Shown: in pieces, positions 9,145 through 17,700 of the stretch
How the letters are laid out: the number at the start of each line of letters is the position of its first letter
How positions within the stretch are numbered: the stretch's first letter is position 1
Assembly (NCBI GenBank): GCA_003564295.1
Contig: PXFI01000103.1
Coordinates: 1-43,968 of the forward strand
Reading direction: 5' to 3'
DNA: 43,968 nucleotides
Source of the DNA: Gemmatimonadota bacterium
GTDB taxonomy: Bacteria > Gemmatimonadota > Gemmatimonadetes > Longimicrobiales > Gaopeijiaceae
Translations under genes and position numbers: made by a program
Notes under the pieces: model-generated
Database searches by the model: none
What the model saw: only the letters and a program-made list of their open reading frames with translations
Told to the model about the DNA's origin: nothing

Positions 9145-10424
9145 GGCCCGTCCCTCTGGGCCAGGAGGAGGTCCAGGGCCTGCTTTCCGGCCCTCCGGAG
9201 CCACTCCACCGTCTCGTCCCCATCTGGCCCATCCCGCTCCAGGCCCTGCCGGTGGGGGTCCCGGGCGACTCGTTCCAGCCGCAGCCGAGCTCGGGAGATG
9301 AGGGCCTGACGCTCCGGATCCTTCGGGGACGCCTCCAGGAGAAGGAGGCGCCGGGCCAGGAGGCCCACGGGATCGCCCTGGCGAGCCAACTCCTCCAGCT
9401 CCACCTCAGGCAAGGTGTCGACCCGGAGGGCTTCCACGAAGTAGTGGACGCTCACGTCTCCCACGCTCACGTCTCCCAGTTCCTCTCGCTGGAAGAGCTT
9501 CTCCACCTCCTGCCGGAACCGTGTCCGTCCCACGAACGTGAGGCGAATCCCAACCGCCAGGGGCGGACGGGCCTCCTCCCGGAGCCCTTCATGGAGAGCA
9601 CGGAGACGTTCCAGGAACCGGCTACGGGCTTCTTCCGGCTCCCCGAGGCCGTCCAGGCCCACGTCCAGGACGATCCAACGAAGGGGGGCTATGGGCCGAT
9701 GTTCCAAGCCGGTCAGGGCAGCCCCATCCACCTTGAGCATCCACGGACCCCGGGGACCCGCCTCCCCCGGGTCGAGACCTGTCAGGGATCCCAGATATCC
9801 CGTGGGGCGAGGGGTCGAGAGGGGGTCCGGACCATGGATGTGGCCCAGGAGCCAGCCGTCCAGCTCGGCGGCCTCCAGAGCCCTGGACGCCACCGGCCCG
9901 TAGGGGCTCCCGGCCTGGTCCCGGTCGCAGTGTAGAAGGCCCAGGTTCGGCCCCGGCCCCCGACGGAAGGAATGGCCCGTGACCGGGTCTTCCCGGACGG
10001 ACGGGCGGGGAAAGGACCACCCCCAGATCGTGGCCTCCTCACCCCCTGCCGAAAGAGTGGCGGCCTCCCAACGGCCACCTCTTCCCAGTAGCTGAAACCC
10101 CGTCAGCTCGTCCGACAGGTAGGGGAGGACGTTGGTGTCGTGGTTCCCGGCCACGGCCAGAACCCGGACGCCGGACTCCACCAGACGCACTACTCCTTTG
10201 CGAAGCTCCCCGTATGCCTCAAAGAAATCGTGCTCCCCCTCCACCACGTCCCCTGCCAGGAGCACGGCGTGGACCTCCTCCTCCAGGGCCAGGTCCACCA
10301 GCCGCTCCCACGCGCCGGCGGGTCCCAGCTCCCGGGCCGTAATCCGGTCCGTCAGCGAGGCAGGGAGCCGGCTGGGACGGCGGCCCAGATGGAGGTCGGC
10401 AGCGGCCAGGAGCTTCAGGGCCAT
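9141..10424 (-). CDS. YhaO/SbcD-like metallophosphoesterase (DNA repair exonuclease family)
   Basis: MALKLLAAADLHLGRRPSRLP, VLLAGDVVEGEHDFFE, VAGNHDTN, LLHCDRDQ, WLLGHIHGP: calcineurin-like phosphoesterase motifs; adjacent to the YhaN-like ATPase. Confidence 0.88.
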   Translation of the reverse strand: MALKLLAAADLHLGRRPSRLPASLTDRITARELGPAGAWERLVDLALEEEVHAVLLAGDVVEGEHDFFEAYGELRKGVVRLVESGVRVLAVAGNHDTNVLPYLSDELTGFQLLGRGGRWEAATLSAGGEEATIWGWSFPRPSVREDPVTGHSFRRGPGPNLGLLHCDRDQAGSPYGPVASRALEAAELDGWLLGHIHGPDPLSTPRPTGYLGSLTGLDPGEAGPRGPWMLKVDGAALTGLEHRPIAPLRWIVLDVGLDGLGEPEEARSRFLERLRALHEGLREEARPPLAVGIRLTFVGRTRFRQEVEKLFQREELGDVSVGDVSVHYFVEALRVDTLPEVELEELARQGDPVGLLARRLLLLEASPKDPERQALISRARLRLERVARDPHRQGLERDGPDGDETVEWLRRAGKQALDLLLAQRDGP

Positions 10425-11341
10425 GACGGGGCCCCCTCCCCGGGGGCGCACGCCCCTGCCTCCTGGCCGGCCCACGCAGCGGACGAGGCCAACTGGACCG
10501 GATCCTCACCCTTCTCGGCCTTCACCTCAACGCCCCCGTCAGCATCAGCGCAGATCACGATGGTGCCGTGCTCCCCGGTCAAGAAGACCGTAGCACCCAC
10601 CTGAGAGTATAGGGCAAGGGCCTCCGGACGGGGGTGTCCGTAAGGGTTTTCCGAGGCGGCACTCACCACCACGATCTGCGGGCGAAGGCGTTCCATGGCC
10701 TCCGGCACATCTCCGGCCCTCGAGCCGTGGTGCGAGGCCTTGTGGACCTGTACCCGGGTGATGGTTTCCGGAAAGTTCTCAAGCCAGTAGCGCCACAGGC
10801 GGCCCTCGGCGTCGCCGCCCAAGAAGGCTCGGAATTCACCGAATCGAACCAGGACGCCGATGGAGTTGTTGTTCTGGCCCAGATCCGGATCGCCCGGGGG
10901 CGGGAGGATCTCCAGCACCACGTCACCCAGCTCAATGGTGCGCCTCTCGGGCTCCAGGAGCGGAACGTCCAGTTCGAGGAGCGTCTCCAGCACGGTCCGG
11001 TAGGTCAGGGTGGTGTGAGGGATGCCGTTGTCCATATAGAAGCGAACCGGAATGCTCCGCAACACGTCCGGCGCTCCCCCGATGTGATCCGCGTGGTTGT
11101 GCGAGGCGATGAACAGGTCGATGGCGTCCACACCCGCAGCGCGGAGTTGCTCGACGACCCCCCCGTCCGGTCCCGCATCCACCAGGACGCGCTGGCCGGT
11201 GGGAGACTCGATCAGGGCTGCATCACCCTGTCCCACATCGAAGAAGTAGATCCTCAGTGCATCGGACGGCTCCTGCCCCGGGGTCCCGACAGGCCACAGG
11301 GCCAGGAGGGCAGCCAGCACGAGGCCACGCATGCAATCCAC
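10415..11341 (-). CDS. Exported MBL-fold hydrolase, ComEC/Rec2 C-terminal-domain type
   Basis: Signal peptide (MRGLVLAALLALWPVGTPGQ), IYFFDVGQGDAALIESPTGQRVLVDAGPDGG, SHNHADHIGG, NNNSIGVLVRFGEFRAFLGGDAEG, KASHHGS. Confidence 0.88.
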   Translation of the reverse strand: MDCMRGLVLAALLALWPVGTPGQEPSDALRIYFFDVGQGDAALIESPTGQRVLVDAGPDGGVVEQLRAAGVDAIDLFIASHNHADHIGGAPDVLRSIPVRFYMDNGIPHTTLTYRTVLETLLELDVPLLEPERRTIELGDVVLEILPPPGDPDLGQNNNSIGVLVRFGEFRAFLGGDAEGRLWRYWLENFPETITRVQVHKASHHGSRAGDVPEAMERLRPQIVVVSAASENPYGHPRPEALALYSQVGATVFLTGEHGTIVICADADGGVEVKAEKGEDPVQLASSAAWAGQEAGACAPGEGAPSWP

Positions 11342-11348
11342 CTTCCGG

Positions 11349-11612
11349 TTAGAGCGAGATGGGGCCCGACGGTCCCCGCCGAAGGGAGGACCGGAGCTGC
11401 TCCGCCTTCTCTTTCAGCGCAGCGGTGGCCGCCCGGTCCATGGCATATCGGGCCTTTCCCTCTTGCAGGCTCTCCCGCAAGGCGTCCCCTTCCCTGACAT
11501 CTCCCGGAAGGGCGGCCAGCGGGACCTCCCGTATGTCGCCGCCTTCAGAGATGAGGACGGCCCTGTCCTGGTCCTCGATCCGGTCCAGGACCCACAGATC
11601 CTTCGTGCTCAT
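11349..11612 (-). CDS. DUF3006 domain protein
   Basis: MSTKDLWVLDRIEDQDRAVLISEGGDIREVPLAALPGDVREGDALRESL: short DUF3006-like pattern; directly upstream of the ComEC-type MBL gene, a commonly seen pairing. Confidence 0.65.
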   Translation of the reverse strand: MSTKDLWVLDRIEDQDRAVLISEGGDIREVPLAALPGDVREGDALRESLQEGKARYAMDRAATAALKEKAEQLRSSLRRGPSGPISL

Positions 11613-11946
11613 ACGCCCTCTCCTTTCGGGACTGTCATGGACCATGGTCGCCGTGGTCAAGCCCAGCCCCTGCCCCCCTTCGGCCACCGGTTCGCTGGAG
11701 TCCTTCCGCCATGCACCCACCCCCGCCCCGACTCCTCACAGGAGGACCCATGTGGCCGGGCTCGTCTCGATGGCCGTGCCATGGCTCCGAATCCATCGGC
11801 AAGGTAACAGACCCCTCCGACAGCGGCGATACGTGCCGACCCCGTCCATGACGGCACCCCCCGTCCCCCAGCCCCCAAGACCCTTGGCGCGTTCGCCCGC
11901 CCGAGCGTATTCTTGCCCCAGGACGACTACGACCGGGGCGACGATC

Positions 11947-13131
11947 ATGAAACGACGGCACTTCCTCCGCACCTCCCTGGCCGCCGGCACGGCGGCGGCC
12001 GCCACCCTCACCGTGGGCCGGGCCGCTTCCGCCGTCCCCGTCCGTTCCCTGGGGCTCGACGAACGGCGTTGGGATCGGGCCACCGACGGCCCCCTCCGGC
12101 TGAGCTCCAACGAGAACTCCCTGGGCCCCTCGGAGGCGGCTCGCCGGGCCATCCTGGACGGCATGGGGGAGGCGAACCGGTATACGCACGGGCTGGCAGG
12201 AGAGCTCAGGGCCCGGGTGGCGGCCCACCACGGCGTGGACGAGGCGTCGGTGGTGCTGGGCAACGGCTCCACGGAGGTGCTCCGGATGGCAGTCCAGGCC
12301 ATGGCCGGGCCCGGGGGCTGGGGCCCGAGCCCGGCGCTGCTGGTGGTGCCGGACCCCACCTTCGAGCACGTGGAGCAGTACGCAGGCCCCTGGGGCCTGG
12401 AGCTCCTGAAGGTCCCCCTCCGGCCCGACCACCGCCACGACATCGACCGCATGCGGGAGGCCGCCCGAGCCGCCCGTGGCGGCTCATCCCGGGGCCCCGT
12501 TCTGGCCTACATCTGCAACCCGAACAACCCCACAGGAACCCTGACCCCCTGCCGCGAGATCGAGGACTGGATCCGTGAGGCCGACGACGTGGTCTTCCTG
12601 GTGGACGAGGCCTACTTCGAGTACGTGGATCACCCCTCCTACCGAACAGCCCTGCCTCTGGCCCTGGAGCGACCCAACGTGGTGGTGACGCGAACCTTCT
12701 CGAAGGTTTACGGACTGGCGGGCCTCCGCATGGGCTACGGCCTGGCTCACCCCGAGGCAGCGCGCCGGATCCAGGCTTTCAGCGGGAGAAGCAACCTCAA
12801 CGCCATGGGGATCCTTGCCGCCACCGTCTCCCTGGGCGACGACACCCACCTGGCACACTCCCTCCGCACCAACGAAGATGCCCGGCGTGTCACCTACGAC
12901 GTCCTGGACGAACTGGGGCTCGAGCGACTGCCCAGCCACGCGAACTTTGTCCTCCACCGCATCTCCGGCGACCAGGCCCAGTACATCCGGCGGATGCGGG
13001 AAGCCGGGGCGTGGGTCGGCCGGCAGTTCCCCCCCTTCCTGAGCCACAACCGTCTCTCCTTCGGCACCCCGGAAGAGATGGGCCGGTTCGCCGAGATCCT
13101 CCGGGAGTTCCGCCGGCGAGGGTGGGTGTGA
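11947..13131 (+). CDS. Histidinol-phosphate aminotransferase-like PLP enzyme with twin-arginine signal
   Basis: MKRRHFLRTSLAAGTAAAATLTVGRAASAVP (Tat-like), LSSNENSLGPSEAARRAI, YICNPNNPTGTL, VDEAYFEY, TRTFSKVYGLAGLRMGYGLA (PLP lysine). Confidence 0.88.
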   Translation: MKRRHFLRTSLAAGTAAAATLTVGRAASAVPVRSLGLDERRWDRATDGPLRLSSNENSLGPSEAARRAILDGMGEANRYTHGLAGELRARVAAHHGVDEASVVLGNGSTEVLRMAVQAMAGPGGWGPSPALLVVPDPTFEHVEQYAGPWGLELLKVPLRPDHRHDIDRMREAARAARGGSSRGPVLAYICNPNNPTGTLTPCREIEDWIREADDVVFLVDEAYFEYVDHPSYRTALPLALERPNVVVTRTFSKVYGLAGLRMGYGLAHPEAARRIQAFSGRSNLNAMGILAATVSLGDDTHLAHSLRTNEDARRVTYDVLDELGLERLPSHANFVLHRISGDQAQYIRRMREAGAWVGRQFPPFLSHNRLSFGTPEEMGRFAEILREFRRRGWV

Positions 13132-13205
13132 AGTCCACAAGGGGGTTCGGAGAGGGAACCGTGGGAGGCGCCGACCGCAGCACTCCGCCAGAGGCCCGTA
13201 TTTGC

Positions 13206-13234
13206 TTGACCCGCCTACACTAACGGCCTATCCT
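13206..13234 (+). promoter_or_regulatory. Candidate sigma70-type promoter for the amidohydrolase operon
   Basis: TTGACC (13206-13211), 17 bp spacer, TATCCT (13229-13234), 36 bp before the ATG at 13271. Confidence 0.45.
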
Positions 13235-13270
13235 ATCCGCCCCCAGAACCCTAGCCCGGAGTTGTTCCAG

Positions 13271-14935
13271 ATGACAAGACACGCATTGCCGGCGGCCCTC
13301 GTCGGTGCCCTGCTCCTGGCCACGAACGCGGAGGCGCAGATCCAGCGAGTGCAGGCGCCGGCCGACGGCCAGGAGACGACCGTCTACGCACTGACCGACG
13401 CCCGCATCGTGGTGATGCCGGGCCGCGTGATGGAGCGTGGCACCATCCTGATCCGAGACGGACGGATCGAGGCGGTGGGACCGCAGGTGGCCATACCGGC
13501 GGACGCCCACCGGTTGGACATGACCGGCCACACCGTCTATCCCGGCCTCATCGACGTTGCCTCCACCCTCGGCCTGCCCCCCGGCGGCTCGGCCGGCGCC
13601 GGTGACGGTAACAACGACGATGCAGCCGGCGTGCCCGGGCTCCAGGCCAGGCGCCTGGCCGCCGACGTGTACCGCCCGGACGATTCGGCCCTGGACGCCC
13701 TCCGGGCCATCGGCGTCACCACCGTGGGCCTGGCCTTCAAGGGTGGCGTCCTGCCGGGTCGGTCAGCAGCGCTGAACCTGGGCGCCGGCGATCCCCACCT
13801 GCAGATCCTCCGGTCGCCCGTGGCCGTGCAGGTGGCCCTGGAGGGCCGGCGCGGCGGGTATCCGGCCACTTTGATGGCCACCCAAGCCTATCTGCGCCAG
13901 GCATTCCTGGACGCCGGCCACTACCGTCTGCAATTGCAGGCATTCGCCCGCAACCCGTCCGGGGGACCCAGACCCGTACACACGGCGGAGCAGCAAGCGC
14001 TGTTACCGGCGGTGAGCGGGGAGCTGGCCGTATGGATCGAGGCCAGCAGGGAAAACGACCTCAAGCGGATGATGGCCTTTGCCGAAGAGATGGGCCTGGA
14101 CTACGTGCTCCTCGGCGCCCAGGAGGGTTACCGGGTGGTGGACGAGCTGGCCGCGGAGGGGCGGCCCGTCATCGTGAGTCTGGACTTCCCGGCCCCCGGG
14201 GCGGTCACCGGCCGAGCGTTTCACTCGCCGGTCACGGCGGCGCCGGGCCAGGCCATGCCCCGTGCCGCTGCGGATTCCATGATCACCCGGGCGCTCCACG
14301 CCAATCCGGCCACGCTGCTGGGCGCCGGCATACCCATCGCCCTGTCCAGCCACGGGCTGTTCCAGCCGGCGGACCTGATGGACCGGGTGCGCCTGGCCAT
14401 GGAGGCCGGGCTCTCCGCCGACGACGCTCTCGGAGCCCTCACCCTGACCCCCGCCCGGCTCCTGGGGCTCGAGGCGGTGCTGGGCAGCATCGAGGCCGGG
14501 AAGCTGGCCAACCTCGCCGTCCTGGAAGGCGACCTCTTCGCCGAGGACGCCCAGGTACGGCACGTGTTCGTTGAGGGACGCCGGTTCGACATCCCAGACC
14601 GTGAGCCGACACCTGCCGCCGCCCCGGGCGAGGTGAACGTCTCGGGCAACTGGCACGCCAACATCAGCTCCCCCATGGGCGCGTTCTCGTTGCAGATACG
14701 GCTTCAGCAGGAGGGCAACCGAGTCACCGGTCAGCTTACCGGGCCTATGGGCCCCGCGCCCGTCCAGGGCGACGTGGATGGAGCCGCCGTCCGGCTGAGC
14801 AGCTCCATGGCCGGCCTCACCCTGCGCATCCATGTGACCGTGGACGACAATCGCATGAGCGGCACGGTCTCTTCCCCGGACTTCGACGAAACCATCCCCT
14901 TCACCGCCACGCGCACGCCAGGAGGTGACTCATGA
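13271..14935 (+). CDS. Exported amidohydrolase-family protein with C-terminal beta-rich domain; metal ligands apparently lost
   Basis: Signal peptide MTRHALPAALVGALLLATNAEAQ; composite-domain N-terminus (ARIVVMPGRVMERGTILIRDGRIEAVG), GHTVYPGLIDVASTLGLPPGG where HxH is expected; LGSIEAGKLANLAVLEGD; C-terminal VNVSGNWHANISSPMGAFSLQIRLQQEG. Confidence 0.85.
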   Translation: MTRHALPAALVGALLLATNAEAQIQRVQAPADGQETTVYALTDARIVVMPGRVMERGTILIRDGRIEAVGPQVAIPADAHRLDMTGHTVYPGLIDVASTLGLPPGGSAGAGDGNNDDAAGVPGLQARRLAADVYRPDDSALDALRAIGVTTVGLAFKGGVLPGRSAALNLGAGDPHLQILRSPVAVQVALEGRRGGYPATLMATQAYLRQAFLDAGHYRLQLQAFARNPSGGPRPVHTAEQQALLPAVSGELAVWIEASRENDLKRMMAFAEEMGLDYVLLGAQEGYRVVDELAAEGRPVIVSLDFPAPGAVTGRAFHSPVTAAPGQAMPRAAADSMITRALHANPATLLGAGIPIALSSHGLFQPADLMDRVRLAMEAGLSADDALGALTLTPARLLGLEAVLGSIEAGKLANLAVLEGDLFAEDAQVRHVFVEGRRFDIPDREPTPAAAPGEVNVSGNWHANISSPMGAFSLQIRLQQEGNRVTGQLTGPMGPAPVQGDVDGAAVRLSSSMAGLTLRIHVTVDDNRMSGTVSSPDFDETIPFTATRTPGGDS

Positions 14936-16230
14936 TCCGGGTACTGAACGGTCTCAGACTCGGCACGCGGCTGGCCGGCGGCGTCCTCCTCCCCCTCCTG
15001 CTCCTCATGAGCCAGGCGGCGGCTCAGGACCTGGCCATCAGCGGCGCCACCATCCTCACCGTCACCGACGGCACCATCGAGAACGGGACCGTGGTGGTGC
15101 GGAACGGGAAGATCACGGCGGTGGGGCAGGACGTACCGATCCCGGCGGGCGTGCCTGTCATCGACGGAAGCGGCAGGTACGTCATGCCCGGTATCGTGGA
15201 CGCCCACTCCCACATGGCCATGGACCGGGGCGTGAACGAGGGTTCCGAGACGGTCACGCCGGAGCTGATCATAGACATGCGCAACGATGACCCGCAGCTC
15301 TACCGGGCCCTGGCCGGCGGGGTGACCACCATCCACGTGCTGCACGGGAGCGCCAACGTGATCGGCGCCCAGAACGCCGTCATCAAGCTGCGTTGGGGCC
15401 ACCCGTTGGAGGACATGTACGTGGAGGGCGCTCCCCGGGGCATGAAGTTCGCCCTGGGCGAGAACCCCAAGCGCAGCACGGGTCGCTACCCCGCCTCCCG
15501 CATGGGCATAGAGCACACGCTGCGCTGGTGGTTCAACCAGGCCAGGGAGTATATGAAGGAATGGGACGCCTACGAGGCGGCCCGGCGGCGCAACCCGGAC
15601 CTGGTCCCGCCACGCCGGGACCTGCGCCTGGAAGCGCTGGCCGATGTGCTCAGGGGCGAGATCCTGACCCACGTCCACGCGTACCGCGCCGATGAGATGA
15701 TCATGATGATGGAAGTGGCCGACGAGTTCGGCTTCACGGTGGCCACCTTCCAGCATGGCCTTGAGGGGTTCAAGATCACCAATGAGCTCGCCGCCCACGG
15801 TGCCGCCGTATCCGCCTTCGCCGACAACTGGGCCTACAAGGTGGAGGCCTTCGACGCCATCCCCCACGCCATGTACCTCATGTGGAGTCGGGGGGTGCGC
15901 GTCTCCCTGAACTCCGACTCGGGGGAGCGGACCCGCCGCATGTACCAGGAAGCCGCCAAGGCCATGAAGTACGGCGGCATGCCCGAGGACGAGGCCCTCA
16001 AGCTCATCACGCTATACGCCGCGGCGGACGTGGGCATCGACCACCTGGTCGGATCCATCGAGGTGGGCAAGGACGGTGATTTCGCCATCTTCAACGGTCC
16101 CCCGTTCGCGCCGGCCTCCCGCGTGGAGATGACCATCATCGACGGCCGCGTCTACTTCGATCGGGAAGAGGCGGAGACGCTGGAGAAGCAGCTCGCGCGC
16201 AACGCTGCCGAAAGGGAGGACGACCGATGA
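14932..16230 (+). CDS. Exported amidohydrolase, imidazolonepropionase-like, intact metal site
   Basis: Signal peptide, GIVDAHSHMAMDRG (HxH), ILTHVHAYRADE, FQHGLEGFK, SLNSDSGE, VGSIEVGKDGDFAIFNG. ATGA overlap with previous gene. Confidence 0.92.
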   Translation: MIRVLNGLRLGTRLAGGVLLPLLLLMSQAAAQDLAISGATILTVTDGTIENGTVVVRNGKITAVGQDVPIPAGVPVIDGSGRYVMPGIVDAHSHMAMDRGVNEGSETVTPELIIDMRNDDPQLYRALAGGVTTIHVLHGSANVIGAQNAVIKLRWGHPLEDMYVEGAPRGMKFALGENPKRSTGRYPASRMGIEHTLRWWFNQAREYMKEWDAYEAARRRNPDLVPPRRDLRLEALADVLRGEILTHVHAYRADEMIMMMEVADEFGFTVATFQHGLEGFKITNELAAHGAAVSAFADNWAYKVEAFDAIPHAMYLMWSRGVRVSLNSDSGERTRRMYQEAAKAMKYGGMPEDEALKLITLYAAADVGIDHLVGSIEVGKDGDFAIFNGPPFAPASRVEMTIIDGRVYFDREEAETLEKQLARNAAEREDDR

Positions 16231-17567
16231 TCCACATGACAGCAGATTCACGGGTGCGCGCCCCCCGGCGGTTCCCCCAGCCGGCGGCGCTCCGGCGCCT
16301 CGGCTCCCTGGCCCTTGCACTGGCGCTGACGGCGGCCCTCGGGGCGCTCCATGAGACCGCCGCCCAATCCCTGTCCCTGGGCGGGGCGGACGGCACGTTC
16401 TTCATCCGCGGCGGCACCGTTATCCCCACCGGCGGCCAGAGGCTGGAAGGAGCCGGCATTCTTATCCGGGACGGGCGCATCGCCGCCGTGGGCCGGGACA
16501 TCCAGGCCCCCGCTGATGCCATCGTGATCGACGCCACGGGGAAGTACGTCTACCCCGGCATGATCAACTCCAACACCGGCCTCGGCCTATCCGAGATCAG
16601 CGCCGTGGAGGTCACCGTGGATCTCCGGGAGGCCGGCGACTTCAACCCGCATATTCGTGCCCTCAATGCGGTGAATCCGCACACACAGATGATCCCCATC
16701 ACTCGGGTGAACGGCGTGACGGCCGCCATCACCCGGCCCACGGGCGGCATCATCAGCGGCCAGGCAGCCCTCCTGCAACTCGACGGCTGGACCGCTCAGG
16801 CCATGGCCCTCAGGCCCTACGCGGCCCTGATCATGAATGTCCCCGGCGGTGGCGGCCGTGGCCCCCGTGGCGGTGCCGCCCGCAGGCCACCTGACCTGCA
16901 GGAGGTATACGACTACTTCGCCGCGGCCCGTGAGTACCACCGCGTTCGGGCCGGGGGCGCAGGTCCCGTGGACCTGGGCTTCGAGGCCCTGGGCCCCGTG
17001 CTGGAGGGCGAGGTACCGGTCATCATCAACGCCAACGGCCGGGAACAGATCGAGACCGCCCTCGGCATGGCCGAGGAGCTCGGCATCCGCATCGTCATCG
17101 TGGGCGGTCGCGGCTCCTATCATCTGGCCGACCGGCTGGCGGAAGGGGAGATTCCCGTGATCCTGGGCTCGCTCCAGAGCACGGTGGGCGCCGACGACCC
17201 CTATGACGCCATCTACGCCGAGCCTGGCGTGCTATACCGTGCCGGCGTGAAGCTGGCCTTCTCAACTGGCGACGTGGCCAACGCCCGTCACGTGGCGCAT
17301 CACGCCGCCCTGGCCATGGCCTACGGTCTGCCCGAGGACGCGGCCCTGAACGCCCTGACCATCTGGCCCGCCCAGATCTGGGGCGTGGACGGAGAGATCG
17401 GCAGCCTCGAGGTGGGCAAGAGCGCGGACCTGTTCGTGTCCACCGGCAGCCCCATGGACGCCCGAAGCCAGGTGGCGCACGTGTTCATAGCAGGCCGCCA
17501 GATACCGTTCGACGATTACCACACGGCCCTGTTCGAAAAGTTCAAGACGCGGCCCCTGGACCGGTAG
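16227..17567 (+). CDS. Exported amidohydrolase-family protein; metal ligands apparently lost
   Basis: Signal peptide; GKYVYPGMINSNTGLGLSEISA in place of HxH, VPVIINANGREQIE, FSTGDVANARH, IGSLEVGKSADLFV. ATGA overlap with previous gene. Confidence 0.85.
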   Translation: MIHMTADSRVRAPRRFPQPAALRRLGSLALALALTAALGALHETAAQSLSLGGADGTFFIRGGTVIPTGGQRLEGAGILIRDGRIAAVGRDIQAPADAIVIDATGKYVYPGMINSNTGLGLSEISAVEVTVDLREAGDFNPHIRALNAVNPHTQMIPITRVNGVTAAITRPTGGIISGQAALLQLDGWTAQAMALRPYAALIMNVPGGGGRGPRGGAARRPPDLQEVYDYFAAAREYHRVRAGGAGPVDLGFEALGPVLEGEVPVIINANGREQIETALGMAEELGIRIVIVGGRGSYHLADRLAEGEIPVILGSLQSTVGADDPYDAIYAEPGVLYRAGVKLAFSTGDVANARHVAHHAALAMAYGLPEDAALNALTIWPAQIWGVDGEIGSLEVGKSADLFVSTGSPMDARSQVAHVFIAGRQIPFDDYHTALFEKFKTRPLDR

Positions 17568-17610
17568 GAACACCGGGGGTTCGGCCACCATGCCGAGCTG
17601 ATCTTCCTCG

Positions 17611-17653
17611 CCGGCGGCTGCGGACTCGCTCCTTGGAGCCGTGGCCGCCGGCA
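17611..17653. terminator. Candidate bidirectional terminator hairpin between convergent genes
   Basis: GCCGGCGGC (17611-17619) / GCCGCCGGC (17645-17653) perfect 9 bp inverted repeat, extended inward by GCGG/CCGT; no U-tract. Confidence 0.5.
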
Positions 17654-17700
17654 GGTCAGGGGCGGGAGAGGGCCGTGCGGCTGGCCACATCCCGTTCTCC

